DNA of 6,551 nucleotides from an uncultured Propioniciclava sp. (GCA_937872005.1 CALMPQ010000145.1:1-6551), one strand, 5' to 3'. Numbered from the stretch's first letter, positions 1 through 5,889 are shown. Program-made: numbers and translations. Notes: generated from the letters alone by a model not told the origin.

Positions 1-2257
1 CCGGAGGCATCGCGCCCGGCGGCGGGCCCACGGGCGCGACCAGGCCCACGGCGTCCGTCGGTGTGGGCGTGGGCGAGGGAGTCGGCCCGCGCGTGGGGGT
101 TGGCGTCGCGCTGGGCTCAGGGGTGGGGGACGCTGTGGGTTCCGTGGTGGGGGTTGGCTCCGGGCTCGCCGTCGGCTCGGGCGTGGGCTCGGGTGACGCC
201 GTGGGCTCGGGGGACGCCGTGGGTTCCGGTGACGCCGTGGGTTCCGGGGTCGGGGTTGGGGTCGGCTCCACCGGCGGCGTCGGACGAACGGGAGGCGTCG
301 GCATGGCCGCCACAGCGCGTTCGATCTGGGTGATGGCGGCGCGCTGCTGGGCCAGGCCGGTGTCCATGCCGGTGATGGCCCGGCCGAGGCCGGCCAAACC
401 CTCGCGCATGCCGGCGACACCGTCACCGATGCCGGCGAGGGCTCGACCCATCTCGGCGAGGCCACGGTCCATCCCCGCGAGGCCGTCGGTCATCTCGGCA
501 CGGGCCCGACCCATGTCGGCCAGACCGGAATCCATGTCGGCCAGGCTGGCGTCCATCTCGGCCAGGCCGGAGGTCATCTCGCCCTCGCCGGTGTCGAGCT
601 CGCTGAGGGCGGAATTGAGTCCGTCGATGCCCGCACGCACCCCGGATTGGATCTCGGCCACCAGACCGGGCGTCTCATCGGCGAACATGCGCTCGGCGAC
701 GGCCTTGCTGCGTGCGGTGATGTTGGTGACGTCCGCGGTGCGGAGCAGGTCCACCAGGTCGTCGGGCAGCTCGCCGTTCCCCGACATCTCGGAGAGGTCG
801 ATCTCGGTTCGGTCCAGGTAGCTGGTGTCGAGGGTGGGGATCCTGTCCGCGAGGTCGGGGTCCGCCTTCCACCTTTCCAGGGTCGCCTTGAGTTCGGCGG
901 TGTGTGGCAGTGCCGGGGCGGCGACCGTGGAGGGGAGTTCCTCCATGATGCGGTCCTGCATCGAGGCTCCCGCGTTGGCGAGGAAGCCCACCATCAGGGC
1001 CGGTGCCAGGGTGGTGCCGATCGCGCGCACGAGCGACAGCGTGCCCAACGCCGAGCTGGATTCGGAGTCGGGGACGCGTTCCAGCATCATGTAGTTCAGC
1101 GGCGAGCCGACGATGAAGCCGAGGCCCAGGCCCAGCCCGATCAGGCCTGTCAACACCGAGGCCAGCGACGGCTGCGGGATCGCCCACAGAATGATCACGA
1201 CCGCCGCGACGAGCGAGATGCCGGCGCCCAGCCCGAGGACCAACCGCGGGCCGAACTGGTCGGTGAGGCGTCCCGAGAGGGGGGCACCCACGCCCGACGC
1301 CAGGCCCAGTGCGATGACGAGGTAGCCGCCCGACCCGGCGGGCAGCTTCAGCGCATTCTCGGCGAACTGTGGCACGAACACGACGCCCATGAGGACCACG
1401 CCCGACAACAGCGACAGCACCAGGGTGAGCGCGATGCCTCGGTTGGTGAAGTAGCCCAGGTTCAGCACAGGGTCCGACGCCCGCCGCTCGACCAGCACCA
1501 ACACCGGCAGGAGCAGCACGAACAACGCCAGGCAGGGCCAGACGTCGAGCGAGGTGATCGAGGCGGCGAAGTCGAAGAAGTCGAGGTTCCTGATGCCCCA
1601 GAGCAGCGACAGGATCATCGCGACCAAGAGGAACGACCCCCAGACGTCGATGGGGGCGACCTCGTCGGCGCGGCGGTTGGGCAGCCAGATCAACCCGGCG
1701 ACGATGATCGCGATCGAGATCGGCACGTTGATGTAGAAGATCCACTGCCAGTTCTCGACGCCGACGATGTCGAGCACGAGCGAGCCGGCCGAGGCGCCGA
1801 AGACGTTGGCGATGCCGTAGACCGCACCGACCAGGCCGAGGGCCATGCCGCGCTTCTCGCGGGGGACCGCCGTGCCGATGTCGGCCGTCGCGATCGGCAG
1901 GATGCCGCCGGCGCCGATCGCCTGCACCGCGCGGGACGCGATGAGCATCTCGAACGAACCAACATCCTGACTCAATCCGCACAGCAGCGAGCCGACGCCG
2001 AACAGGATGATCGAGAGCAGGTAGACCGGTTTGCGGCCGTTGCGGTCGGCCAACTTGCCCATGACCGGGATCGCGGCCGCGTAGGCGAGGGTGTAGATCG
2101 TGATCATCCAGATGCCGGTGGCCTCGTCGACGCCGAGTTGGGTCTGGATGACGGTGCGCGCCGGCGTGATGATGCCGGTGTCGATGGCGCCCATGAAGAT
2201 GCCCAGAAGGTACAGGGCCATGGCGACGCCCCAGTTGCGCGGGGACTTCGTGCTCAC
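1..2257 (-). CDS. DHA2-type MFS transporter (MFS1) with Met-heptad stalk and Pro/Thr-rich tail, C-terminus cut by window edge
   Basis: Probable proton-driven exporter in the cytoplasmic membrane; substrate unknown. The minus-strand frame is open for 752 codons and leaves the window without a stop. The N-terminus has DHA2 (14-segment, EmrB/QacA-like) hallmarks: TM1 with Asp26 in the AIDTGI stretch, motif [11 protein letters not shown] at 67-76, the TM4 arginine in SRAVQAIG (Arg109), and [11 protein letters not shown] before TM6. I count 13 hydrophobic segments (about 10-31, 49-67, 77-95, 103-125, 138-160, 170-191, 204-222, 238-256, 272-296, 308-328, 337-359, 364-386, 404-427). No TM14 is seen before the edge. 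Residues 430-539 are polar, 540-652 form seven-residue repeats, and 653-734 are Pro/Thr-rich. Motif C is degraded (FGASAGS instead of GPxxGG). Start: GTG at 2257 gives [10 protein letters not shown], the usual distance to TM1; TTG at 2266 is possible, and an in-frame TAA at 2282-2284 limits extension. It lies 37 bp after marR, probably co-transcribed. Family certain; function of the extension unknown. Confidence 0.93.
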   Translation of the reverse strand, partial: MSTKSPRNWGVAMALYLLGIFMGAIDTGIITPARTVIQTQLGVDEATGIWMITIYTLAYAAAIPVMGKLADRNGRKPVYLLSIILFGVGSLLCGLSQDVGSFEMLIASRAVQAIGAGGILPIATADIGTAVPREKRGMALGLVGAVYGIANVFGASAGSLVLDIVGVENWQWIFYINVPISIAIIVAGLIWLPNRRADEVAPIDVWGSFLLVAMILSLLWGIRNLDFFDFAASITSLDVWPCLALFVLLLPVLVLVERRASDPVLNLGYFTNRGIALTLVLSLLSGVVLMGVVFVPQFAENALKLPAGSGGYLVIALGLASGVGAPLSGRLTDQFGPRLVLGLGAGISLVAAVVIILWAIPQPSLASVLTGLIGLGLGLGFIVGSPLNYMMLERVPDSESSSALGTLSLVRAIGTTLAPALMVGFLANAGASMQDRIMEELPSTVAAPALPHTAELKATLERWKADPDLADRIPTLDTSYLDRTEIDLSEMSGNGELPDDLVDLLRTADVTNITARSKAVAERMFADETPGLVAEIQSGVRAGIDGLNSALSELDTGEGEMTSGLAEMDASLADMDSGLADMGRARAEMTDGLAGMDRGLAEMGRALAGIGDGVAGMREGLAGLGRAITGMDTGLAQQRAAITQIERAVAAMPTPPVRPTPPVEPTPTPTPEPTASPEPTASPEPTASPEPTPEPTASPEPTPTTEPTASPTPEPSATPTPTRGPTPSPTPTPTDAVGLVAPVGPPPGAMPP
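56..301 (-). repeat. Pro/Thr/Glu/Ser-rich low-complexity tail of MFS1
   Basis: MFS1 residues 653-734 consist almost only of Pro, Thr, Glu, Ala and Ser, with PEPTAS hexapeptides near 671-702 and TPTPT runs on either side. There are no hydrophobic segments. Such regions are typically extended and disordered; in Gram-positive surface proteins they often cross the cell wall. That role is inferred here and depends on the region being outside the membrane. It is followed by [18 protein letters not shown] and then the window edge, so what the tail leads to (a stop, a last membrane helix or another domain) cannot be seen. Confidence 0.85.
195..248. repeat. 18-bp tandem repeat, three copies
   Basis: The 10-mer gacgccgtgg recurs at 195-204, 213-222 and 231-240, an exact 18-bp spacing. 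The remaining eight bases of each unit differ slightly (ctcgg versus ttccg variants). On the minus strand each unit encodes one PEPTAS hexapeptide of MFS1, so gain or loss of a unit would keep the frame and only change tail length. Confidence 0.8.
302..640 (-). repeat. Seven-residue repeat domain of MFS1 (variant X-X-X-Leu-X-X-Gly heptads)
   Basis: MFS1 residues 540-652 run in an unbroken seven-residue period of about 17 units. The anchor position is Val540, Leu547, Leu554, then Met at 561, 568, 575, 582, 589, 596, 603, 617, 631 and 652, with Ile, Leu, Gln or Ile at 610, 624, 638 and 645. Three residues later there is always a small residue (Gly, Ala or Ser: 543, 550, 557, 564 and so on to 648), usually followed by Leu, Ile or Val. 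Typical units are LADMDSG and LAEMGRA. This is the xxxLxxG heptad type known from YhgE/Pip proteins and some actinobacterial membrane proteins, but with Met in place of Leu. A long helix or helical stalk is likely. The DNA shows the matching 21-base rhythm. Confidence 0.85.
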
Positions 2258-2265
2258 GGACCCCA

Positions 2266-2271
2266 ACCGTA
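2266..2271 (-). promoter_or_regulatory. Possible -10 box of an MFS1-proximal promoter
   Basis: On the minus strand TACGGT lies 8 bases before the GTG at 2257. A weak -35-like TTCAGT (2289-2294) lies 17 bases upstream. This could give a leaderless or near-leaderless MFS1 transcript in addition to readthrough from marR. No convincing Shine-Dalgarno sits at normal distance from the GTG (only a GGGG run at 2261-2264). The AAGGA at 2279-2283 is too far from it. Confidence 0.3.
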
Positions 2272-2294
2272 GCACCAGTCCTTAAGTAACTGAA

Positions 2295-2783
2295 CTATTC
2301 AGCCGTGCGAAGACCTTCGTTGAAGTCGACGAGCGACCGGTTCACGTCCTCGAGGAAGCGGAGGCAGACCCGGAGGTCGGCGTCCGAGTAGTCGGCCATG
2401 GCGCGGGCGTGCGTCTGGCCCAGCGGGCCGAAGAAGGCTCCGGCGACGTCACGGCCGTGGTCGCCGAAGCGCAGCAGGACGCGCCGCCGGTCGGTGGGGT
2501 CGGTGTCCCGGTACACATGGCCGGACGCCGTGAGCCGGTCGACCAGGTAGGTCACGGCGCCGGGGGAGATCTGCAAGTGGTCGGCGAGCTGGCGTGCGGT
2601 CAGGGGTGCCCCGTCGCGCTCGGCGCGGTGGATGGCGGTCAGTGCGCGGAAGTCGGTGGTGTGGAGGTCGTGCTGGGCGGCGAACGCCGTCCCGAGCCGA
2701 TCGGACGCCAGCGCCAGGGCCTGCACCTGCGAGACCAGCGCCGAGACGAGCTCGTCGTGATGGGTGCGTGGGCCCTCGGTCAT
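2295..2783 (-). CDS. MarR-family transcriptional regulator
   Basis: A 162-residue DNA-binding protein, the normal MarR length, acting as a dimer in the cytoplasm and commonly repressing nearby transporter genes until a small ligand binds. The winged helix-turn-helix spans about residues 61-107: LTARQLADHL (first helices), SPGAVTYLVDRL (recognition helix, about 73-84), then the wing with the family signature DPTDRRR at 95-101. Flanking helices (about 8-53 and 110-158) would form the dimer interface. The frame is open further upstream with ATG at 2792 and GTG at 2849, but ATG 2783 (MTEGPRTHHD) is preferred: a -10-like TAGCAT lies 7 bases upstream, which would place transcription start on this ATG and exclude the longer forms. 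The GTG at 2849 would also overlap the divergent gene. It lies between two MFS genes, 37 bp before MFS1 and divergent from MFS2 across 58 bp. Ligand unknown. Confidence 0.93.
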   Translation of the reverse strand: MTEGPRTHHDELVSALVSQVQALALASDRLGTAFAAQHDLHTTDFRALTAIHRAERDGAPLTARQLADHLQISPGAVTYLVDRLTASGHVYRDTDPTDRRRVLLRFGDHGRDVAGAFFGPLGQTHARAMADYSDADLRVCLRFLEDVNRSLVDFNEGLRTAE

Positions 2784-2790
2784 GGGCCGC

Positions 2791-2796
2791 ATGCTA
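2791..2796 (-). promoter_or_regulatory. Putative -10 box of marR (leaderless)
   Basis: TAGCAT on the minus strand fits the TANNNT -10 pattern and lies 7 bases before the ATG at 2783, so transcription could start at or next to the start codon. No Shine-Dalgarno is visible before that ATG, which agrees with leaderless translation. No recognisable -35 lies 16-18 bases upstream. Confidence 0.45.
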
Positions 2797-2806
2797 CCGC
2801 TGGCCG

Positions 2807-2835
2807 GGGACACGCGCCTGACCGCGGAGTAGGGT
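2807..2835 (+). promoter_or_regulatory. Putative MFS2 promoter (-35 GGGACA, -10 TAGGGT)
   Basis: TAGGGT at 2830-2835 fits TANNNT and ends 6 bases before the GTG at 2842. GGGACA at 2807-2812, exactly 17 bases upstream, shares GACA with the TTGACA consensus. Start of transcription at the GTG would give a leaderless message. As an alternative, AGGG at 2831-2834 stands 7 bases before the GTG and could serve as a weak ribosome binding site if transcription starts further upstream. Confidence 0.45.
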
Positions 2836-2841
2836 GCGGCC

Positions 2842-4911
2842 GTGAGCACAGCCCCGGAACAGTTCGACTTCCACCGGATCAGGTGGATCTACTACGGGCT
2901 GATGATCGGCATGTTCACCTCGTCGATCAGCCAGACGATCGTCAGCCCCGCGATCCCGCGGATCGTCGCCGACCTCGGCGGTCTGCAGTACTACTCGTGG
3001 CTGTCGACGATCGTGCTGCTCATCTCGGCGATCGTCACCCCGATCAGTGGCAAGCTCGCCGACATCTTCGGCCGGCGGCTGTTCTACATCCTCGGCCTGG
3101 TCATCTACCTGCTCGGGTCGGTGCTGTCCGGGCTGGCGATGAACTTCGTCTTCCTGATCGCGGCGCGCGCTGTGCAGGGCGTCGGCATGGGCATCCTGAT
3201 GCCGCTGTCGCAGACGATCATGGGCGACGTCATCCCGCCCCGCCAGCGGGGCAAGTACGCCGGCTACATGGGCGCCATGATGGGTGCCTCCCAGGTCGCC
3301 GGCCCGCTCATCGGCGGCGCGATCACCGACATCGCGAGCTGGCGCTGGCTGTTCTACATCAACCTGCCCGTCGGGCTGGTCGCGCTGTTCCTCGTGATCC
3401 GGTTCATGAAGGTGCCCGAGCTCGACATTCCCCGCAAGATCGACCACGCCGGCATCAGCACGATGACCATCGGCGTCACCGCGGCGCTGCTGGGCATCAG
3501 TCTGGGCGGCACGAGCGGGTGGCTCGACCCCGTGGTGGTCTCCCTGCTCGTGGTGGGGGCCGTGTTCCTGGCGCTGTTCGTGTGGATCGAGCGCCGGGCC
3601 GCAGAACCGATCGTGCCGATGTACCTGTTCCGCAACTCGATCTTCACGTGGTCGGTCATCGCCTCCTGCTTCATGAACATGGCCTTGATGGCCCTGATCA
3701 TCTACACGCCGGTCTACGCCCAGGGCGTCCTCGGCGTGTCGGCGACGGAGTCGGGCCTCATCCTGATCCCGATGAACGTGGGCCTGTTCCTGATGGGCAT
3801 CGTGATCGGCAACCTCACCACCCGCACCGGGCGCTACAAGTCGTTCGCCGTCGCGGGCGTCATCGTCGTGGCGATTGCTTCGGTGCTGATGACACGGCTG
3901 GGCGCCGACTCGACGACCTGGGAGCTCACCGTCTACACGATGCTGTTCGGGCTCGGCACGGGCATGTCGTTCCAGATCTACACGCTCGTGGTGCAGAACG
4001 CAGTGCAGCGCCGCGACCTCGGCCCGGCCACGTCGTCGCTGCAGTTCTTCCGCAACATCGCCAACACGTTGGGCACCGCGGTGGCCGGCACGATGATGAC
4101 CACCCAGCTCGTGGCCGGCATCGAGGCCGAGATGACGCCCGAGGCCCGCGCGCAGGTGCCCGCGGCCGGGGTCGACCCCAACGTCGTGCTCAACCACGAA
4201 GCGCTGCGCGCGCTCCCGGACGCCGTCGCCCAGGTCCTGCGCCTGGCGCTCGCGCACGCGATGCACAACGTCTACCTGCTGCTGCCGGGCCTGGCGCTGG
4301 TGATGATCCTCGCGACGCTGGCGATCCGTGCGATCCCGCTGCGCGACACGCTGGCGCCGGTCGATGCGGGGGAGGGCGCGCTCGAGGCGGCCGCCCGCAG
4401 CAACGTCGACCCCAACAGCGTGGTCACCACCGACGAGCGGCACACCAGGGCCAAGGAGCGCATGATGGCGGCCCACTTGGTTCTGCTCGCCGAACAGGTC
4501 GAGCGCGGCGACACCGCGATCCTGCGGGCGGCGGTGGCCGAGTTCGGGGCGGGCGACCTGGAGCGCGGCGTCCAGTTGCTGCACTCGACGAGCCGGCTGC
4601 TGCTGGCCGAGGATCCCGACGAGATCGACGCCCACGAGGCCTTCGCCGTGGAACTGTCGGAGCGGGGCAAGAAGCCCGACATGCTCAGTGACGCGCTCAC
4701 CCAGCGGCTGCGGGACGTCGCGGCGCAGGTGGCCCAGCGGGCCTTCGACGGCAAGCGGCGGGAGGACAAGCCGCGGGCTCAGTCGGTCGAGAGCATCGAC
4801 GTGAACGCCCTCAACCGGGCGGTCTGGATGCTCGACACCGCGCTCGTCGCCGACTTCGCGACGCGGCGCTGGCTCGAGGAACCGGGCGAACCCGACGACT
4901 CAGCGGGCTGA
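2842..4911 (+). CDS. DHA2-type MFS transporter (MFS2) with a long C-terminal cytoplasmic tail
   Basis: A 689-residue multidrug-type exporter of the cytoplasmic membrane, presumably proton-driven; substrate unknown. I count 14 hydrophobic segments (about 14-34, 52-70, 80-98, 102-122, 138-160, 168-188, 203-223, 228-249, 268-291, 304-324, 334-352, 361-382, 404-424, 475-498). Signatures are intact: motif A GKLADIFGRR (70-79), RAVQG in TM4 (Arg109), motif C GAMMGASQVAGPLIGG (144-159) and WRWLFYINLPVG (167-178). One deviation: the TM1 acidic residue common in DHA2 proteins (LDxTIV) is Ser30 here (ISQTIV). Residues 425-474 are a long outer loop. Residues about 500-689 are soluble, charged and helix-like with no domain I recognise, making the protein well over the usual 450-550 residues. 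The GTG start gives MSTAPEQFDF, close before TM1, just behind a promoter-like box. It is divergent from marR, which probably controls it. It converges on the DUF368 gene with a 12-bp overlap. Confidence 0.95.
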   Translation: MSTAPEQFDFHRIRWIYYGLMIGMFTSSISQTIVSPAIPRIVADLGGLQYYSWLSTIVLLISAIVTPISGKLADIFGRRLFYILGLVIYLLGSVLSGLAMNFVFLIAARAVQGVGMGILMPLSQTIMGDVIPPRQRGKYAGYMGAMMGASQVAGPLIGGAITDIASWRWLFYINLPVGLVALFLVIRFMKVPELDIPRKIDHAGISTMTIGVTAALLGISLGGTSGWLDPVVVSLLVVGAVFLALFVWIERRAAEPIVPMYLFRNSIFTWSVIASCFMNMALMALIIYTPVYAQGVLGVSATESGLILIPMNVGLFLMGIVIGNLTTRTGRYKSFAVAGVIVVAIASVLMTRLGADSTTWELTVYTMLFGLGTGMSFQIYTLVVQNAVQRRDLGPATSSLQFFRNIANTLGTAVAGTMMTTQLVAGIEAEMTPEARAQVPAAGVDPNVVLNHEALRALPDAVAQVLRLALAHAMHNVYLLLPGLALVMILATLAIRAIPLRDTLAPVDAGEGALEAAARSNVDPNSVVTTDERHTRAKERMMAAHLVLLAEQVERGDTAILRAAVAEFGAGDLERGVQLLHSTSRLLLAEDPDEIDAHEAFAVELSERGKKPDMLSDALTQRLRDVAAQVAQRAFDGKRREDKPRAQSVESIDVNALNRAVWMLDTALVADFATRRWLEEPGEPDDSAG
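4339..4908 (+). other. Unrecognised soluble C-terminal domain of MFS2
   Basis: This part encodes residues 500-689. With 14 membrane segments before it, it should be cytoplasmic. It begins with an Ala/Glu-rich linker (about 506-530), continues with helix-like stretches rich in Ala, Leu, Arg and Glu (about 531-590 and 594-636), has a highly charged GKRREDKPR patch near 637-645, a further amphipathic helix about 652-678, and an acidic end. No metal, nucleotide or phosphate-binding signature was seen, and I cannot name the domain. Confidence 0.7.
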
Positions 4912-4915
4912 GTCG
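4896..4915. terminator. Palindrome covering both stop codons; possible bidirectional terminator
   Basis: Arms CGACTCAGC (4896-4904) and GCTGAGTCG (4907-4915) are perfect reverse complements around a central GG, giving a hairpin with at least 8 paired bases and a four-base loop on either strand. The MFS2 stop TGA is at 4909-4911, and the DUF368 stop reads TCA on the plus strand at 4900-4902; each lies in one arm. There is no T-run on either side, so it is not a textbook intrinsic terminator, though actinobacterial terminators often lack one. It is the only stem-loop seen between the two converging genes. Confidence 0.55.
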
Positions 4916-5838
4916 ATGGAATCGCGCTCGGTGGCGTAGCGATCCTCCACCTTGGAGAACAGCCAGGAGGCGACGATGCCCACGACCAGCACGAGCGCGC
5001 AGAAGGCCAGGAAGGGCGCCATGCCCAGGCCGGTCTTGGTGATGGCCTCGTCGGCGAACACGACGGTGGGGAAGATGGCCAGCGACGAGCCGGCCACCAT
5101 GCCCAGGATGAAGTGGTACATGCCGGCGTAGTGGCGGTCGAACGCCCAGTTGGCCGCCTTCGCGAACAGCACCACGCACAGGCCCAGGCCGATGAAGAGG
5201 GGGATGAAGACGGCCGGGTCGAGGTCCTTGATGCCGTCGGTCATCTTGTTGTAGAGGCCGAAGTAGATCAGGAAGTTGGACGGGCTCATGCCCGGCACGA
5301 TCACGCCGAGGCCGATGAGGGCGCCCGATCCCAGCCAGACGGGGATGCTCGGGGGCACCTCGAGGTTGAGGCCGCCGCCGAAGAGCATGAGCGCGAAGAT
5401 GGCTACGGCCGAAATGGCGAGGATCACCCAGTGCTTGGCCGCGCGGCCCTGCTTGCCCGCTTGGCGCCAGAGGCTGGGGAACGTGCCGATCACGAAGCCG
5501 ATGAACAGGCAGACGAAGATCGCCTCGTAGCGGCCGAACGCCGCCGAGACGACAACCGCGAACAGGAACACGCCGACCAGGCCGCCGATGCCGACGGGCA
5601 GGAAGTACTTCACCTGGCGCAGGAAGTTCTTGAACGGGTTGGCCAGGAACTTGATCAGCGGGTCGTAGATCTTGAAGATCACCGCGAGCACACCGCCCGA
5701 CAGGCCGGGCAGGATGAACCCGATGCCGACCGCGATGCCCTTCAACAGGCGGACCAGCCAAGCGGCGACGCTGTCGGGGGCGTGGAGGTCGGTCGCGTCG
5801 GGGGCGTCCGGGCGGACGGGGGTCTCGTCGGTCGTCAT
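4900..5838 (-). CDS. DUF368 family membrane protein, probable undecaprenyl-phosphate (PopT-type) translocase
   Basis: A 312-residue polytopic membrane protein. Members of DUF368 (PopT) were shown in other bacteria to return undecaprenyl phosphate, the lipid carrier for wall polymers, across the cytoplasmic membrane; that role is inferred here from family membership. The family signature is clear: GFILPGLSGG at 40-49 followed by KIYDPLI, and a second copy GVIVPGMSPSNFL at 178-190 followed by GLYNKMTDGI, reflecting the internal duplication of the family. The second copy has SPS where SGS or SGG is usual. About eight hydrophobic segments or re-entrant loops lie between 30 and 295; the first 25 residues are a polar, acidic cytoplasmic-looking lead. 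Length is normal. ATG 5838 is supported by GGAAG at 5845-5849 with 6-base spacing. It converges with MFS2, sharing 12 bp, and diverges from the methyltransferase gene across 51 bp. Family assignment is strong; substrate not proven. Confidence 0.92.
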   Translation of the reverse strand: MTTDETPVRPDAPDATDLHAPDSVAAWLVRLLKGIAVGIGFILPGLSGGVLAVIFKIYDPLIKFLANPFKNFLRQVKYFLPVGIGGLVGVFLFAVVVSAAFGRYEAIFVCLFIGFVIGTFPSLWRQAGKQGRAAKHWVILAISAVAIFALMLFGGGLNLEVPPSIPVWLGSGALIGLGVIVPGMSPSNFLIYFGLYNKMTDGIKDLDPAVFIPLFIGLGLCVVLFAKAANWAFDRHYAGMYHFILGMVAGSSLAIFPTVVFADEAITKTGLGMAPFLAFCALVLVVGIVASWLFSKVEDRYATERDSIDSAR

Positions 5839-5842
5839 GCTT

Positions 5843-5849
5843 CTCTTCC
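5843..5849 (-). promoter_or_regulatory. Ribosome binding site of the DUF368 gene
   Basis: GGAAGAG on the minus strand, with the GGAAG core 6 bases before the ATG at 5838. It is the only clear Shine-Dalgarno in this window and fixes the start of the DUF368 gene. Confidence 0.6.
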
Positions 5850-5873
5850 GGTGGGTGGCGTGGTCCGCCGATC

Positions 5874-5879
5874 AGGCTA
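5874..5879 (-). promoter_or_regulatory. Possible -10 box of the DUF368 gene
   Basis: TAGCCT on the minus strand would give a leader of roughly 30 bases that includes the GGAAGAG site. The -35 is weak (TTCGGA at 5899-5904, 19-base spacing). It overlaps by two bases the -10-like box of the divergent methyltransferase gene. Confidence 0.3.
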
Positions 5880-5883
5880 CCGT
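5878..5883 (+). promoter_or_regulatory. Putative -10 box of the RNA methyltransferase gene (leaderless)
   Basis: TACCGT lies 6 bases before the GTG at 5890, so transcription could start at or beside the start codon. This helps choose the start, since the reading frame stays open far upstream inside the divergent DUF368 gene. No good -35 is seen at 16-18 bases upstream. Confidence 0.4.
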
Positions 5884-5889
5884 GGGCGC

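Larger units (their letters stand above)
2785..2841. promoter_or_regulatory. Symmetric divergent promoter/possible operator between marR and MFS2
   Basis: Two mirror-image 12-base arms lie against the two start codons. Read towards marR the arm is TAGCATGCGGCC (2796 to 2785); read towards MFS2 it is TAGGGTGCGGCC (2830-2841). They match at 10 of 12 positions, including a perfect TGCGGCC heptamer, with 33 bases between them. Each arm starts with the -10-like box of its gene. MarR proteins usually bind short palindromes at their own divergent promoter, so this is a candidate site, though the widely spaced arms are not a classic MarR palindrome. Confidence 0.45.

Noticed and set aside
63..821. 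Plus-strand open frame with Val-Gly repeats opposite the MFS1 tail
   Set aside because: The GVGVG and MPARP-like repeats are the complement of the Pro/Thr tail and heptads of MFS1, which reads through the full transporter in one frame.
675..1982. 435-codon minus-strand open frame
   Set aside because: It overlaps MFS1 on the same strand in another frame; Arg/His/Pro-rich shadow with no motif.
647..2272. 541-codon open frame on the plus strand across MFS1
   Set aside because: Composition is Asp/Arg/Gln/Gly-rich without hydrophobic or domain pattern, and the opposite strand encodes a clear membrane transporter. It is a high-GC antisense shadow.
2277..2296. Possible operator palindrome around CTTAAG in the marR-MFS1 gap
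   Set aside because: Only the central six bases are symmetric; flanking matches are too few to call a site.
2784..2849. Longer marR forms starting at ATG 2792 or GTG 2849
   Set aside because: The extra residues do not look like MarR sequence, the GTG form overlaps the MFS2 start, and the -10 box lies across the ATG 2792 codon.
2794..4635. 613-codon minus-strand open frame opposite MFS2
   Set aside because: Antisense shadow rich in Arg, Asp, His and Gln; MFS2 explains the region.
2409..4691. 760-codon plus-strand open frame
   Set aside because: It overlaps MFS2 in another frame and marR on the other strand; Arg/Gly/His-rich low-quality translation.
5113..5889. Upstream in-frame extension of the methyltransferase
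   Set aside because: The frame is open but the translation is shadow-like and lies opposite the DUF368 gene; the GTG at 5890 with its -10 box is a better start.
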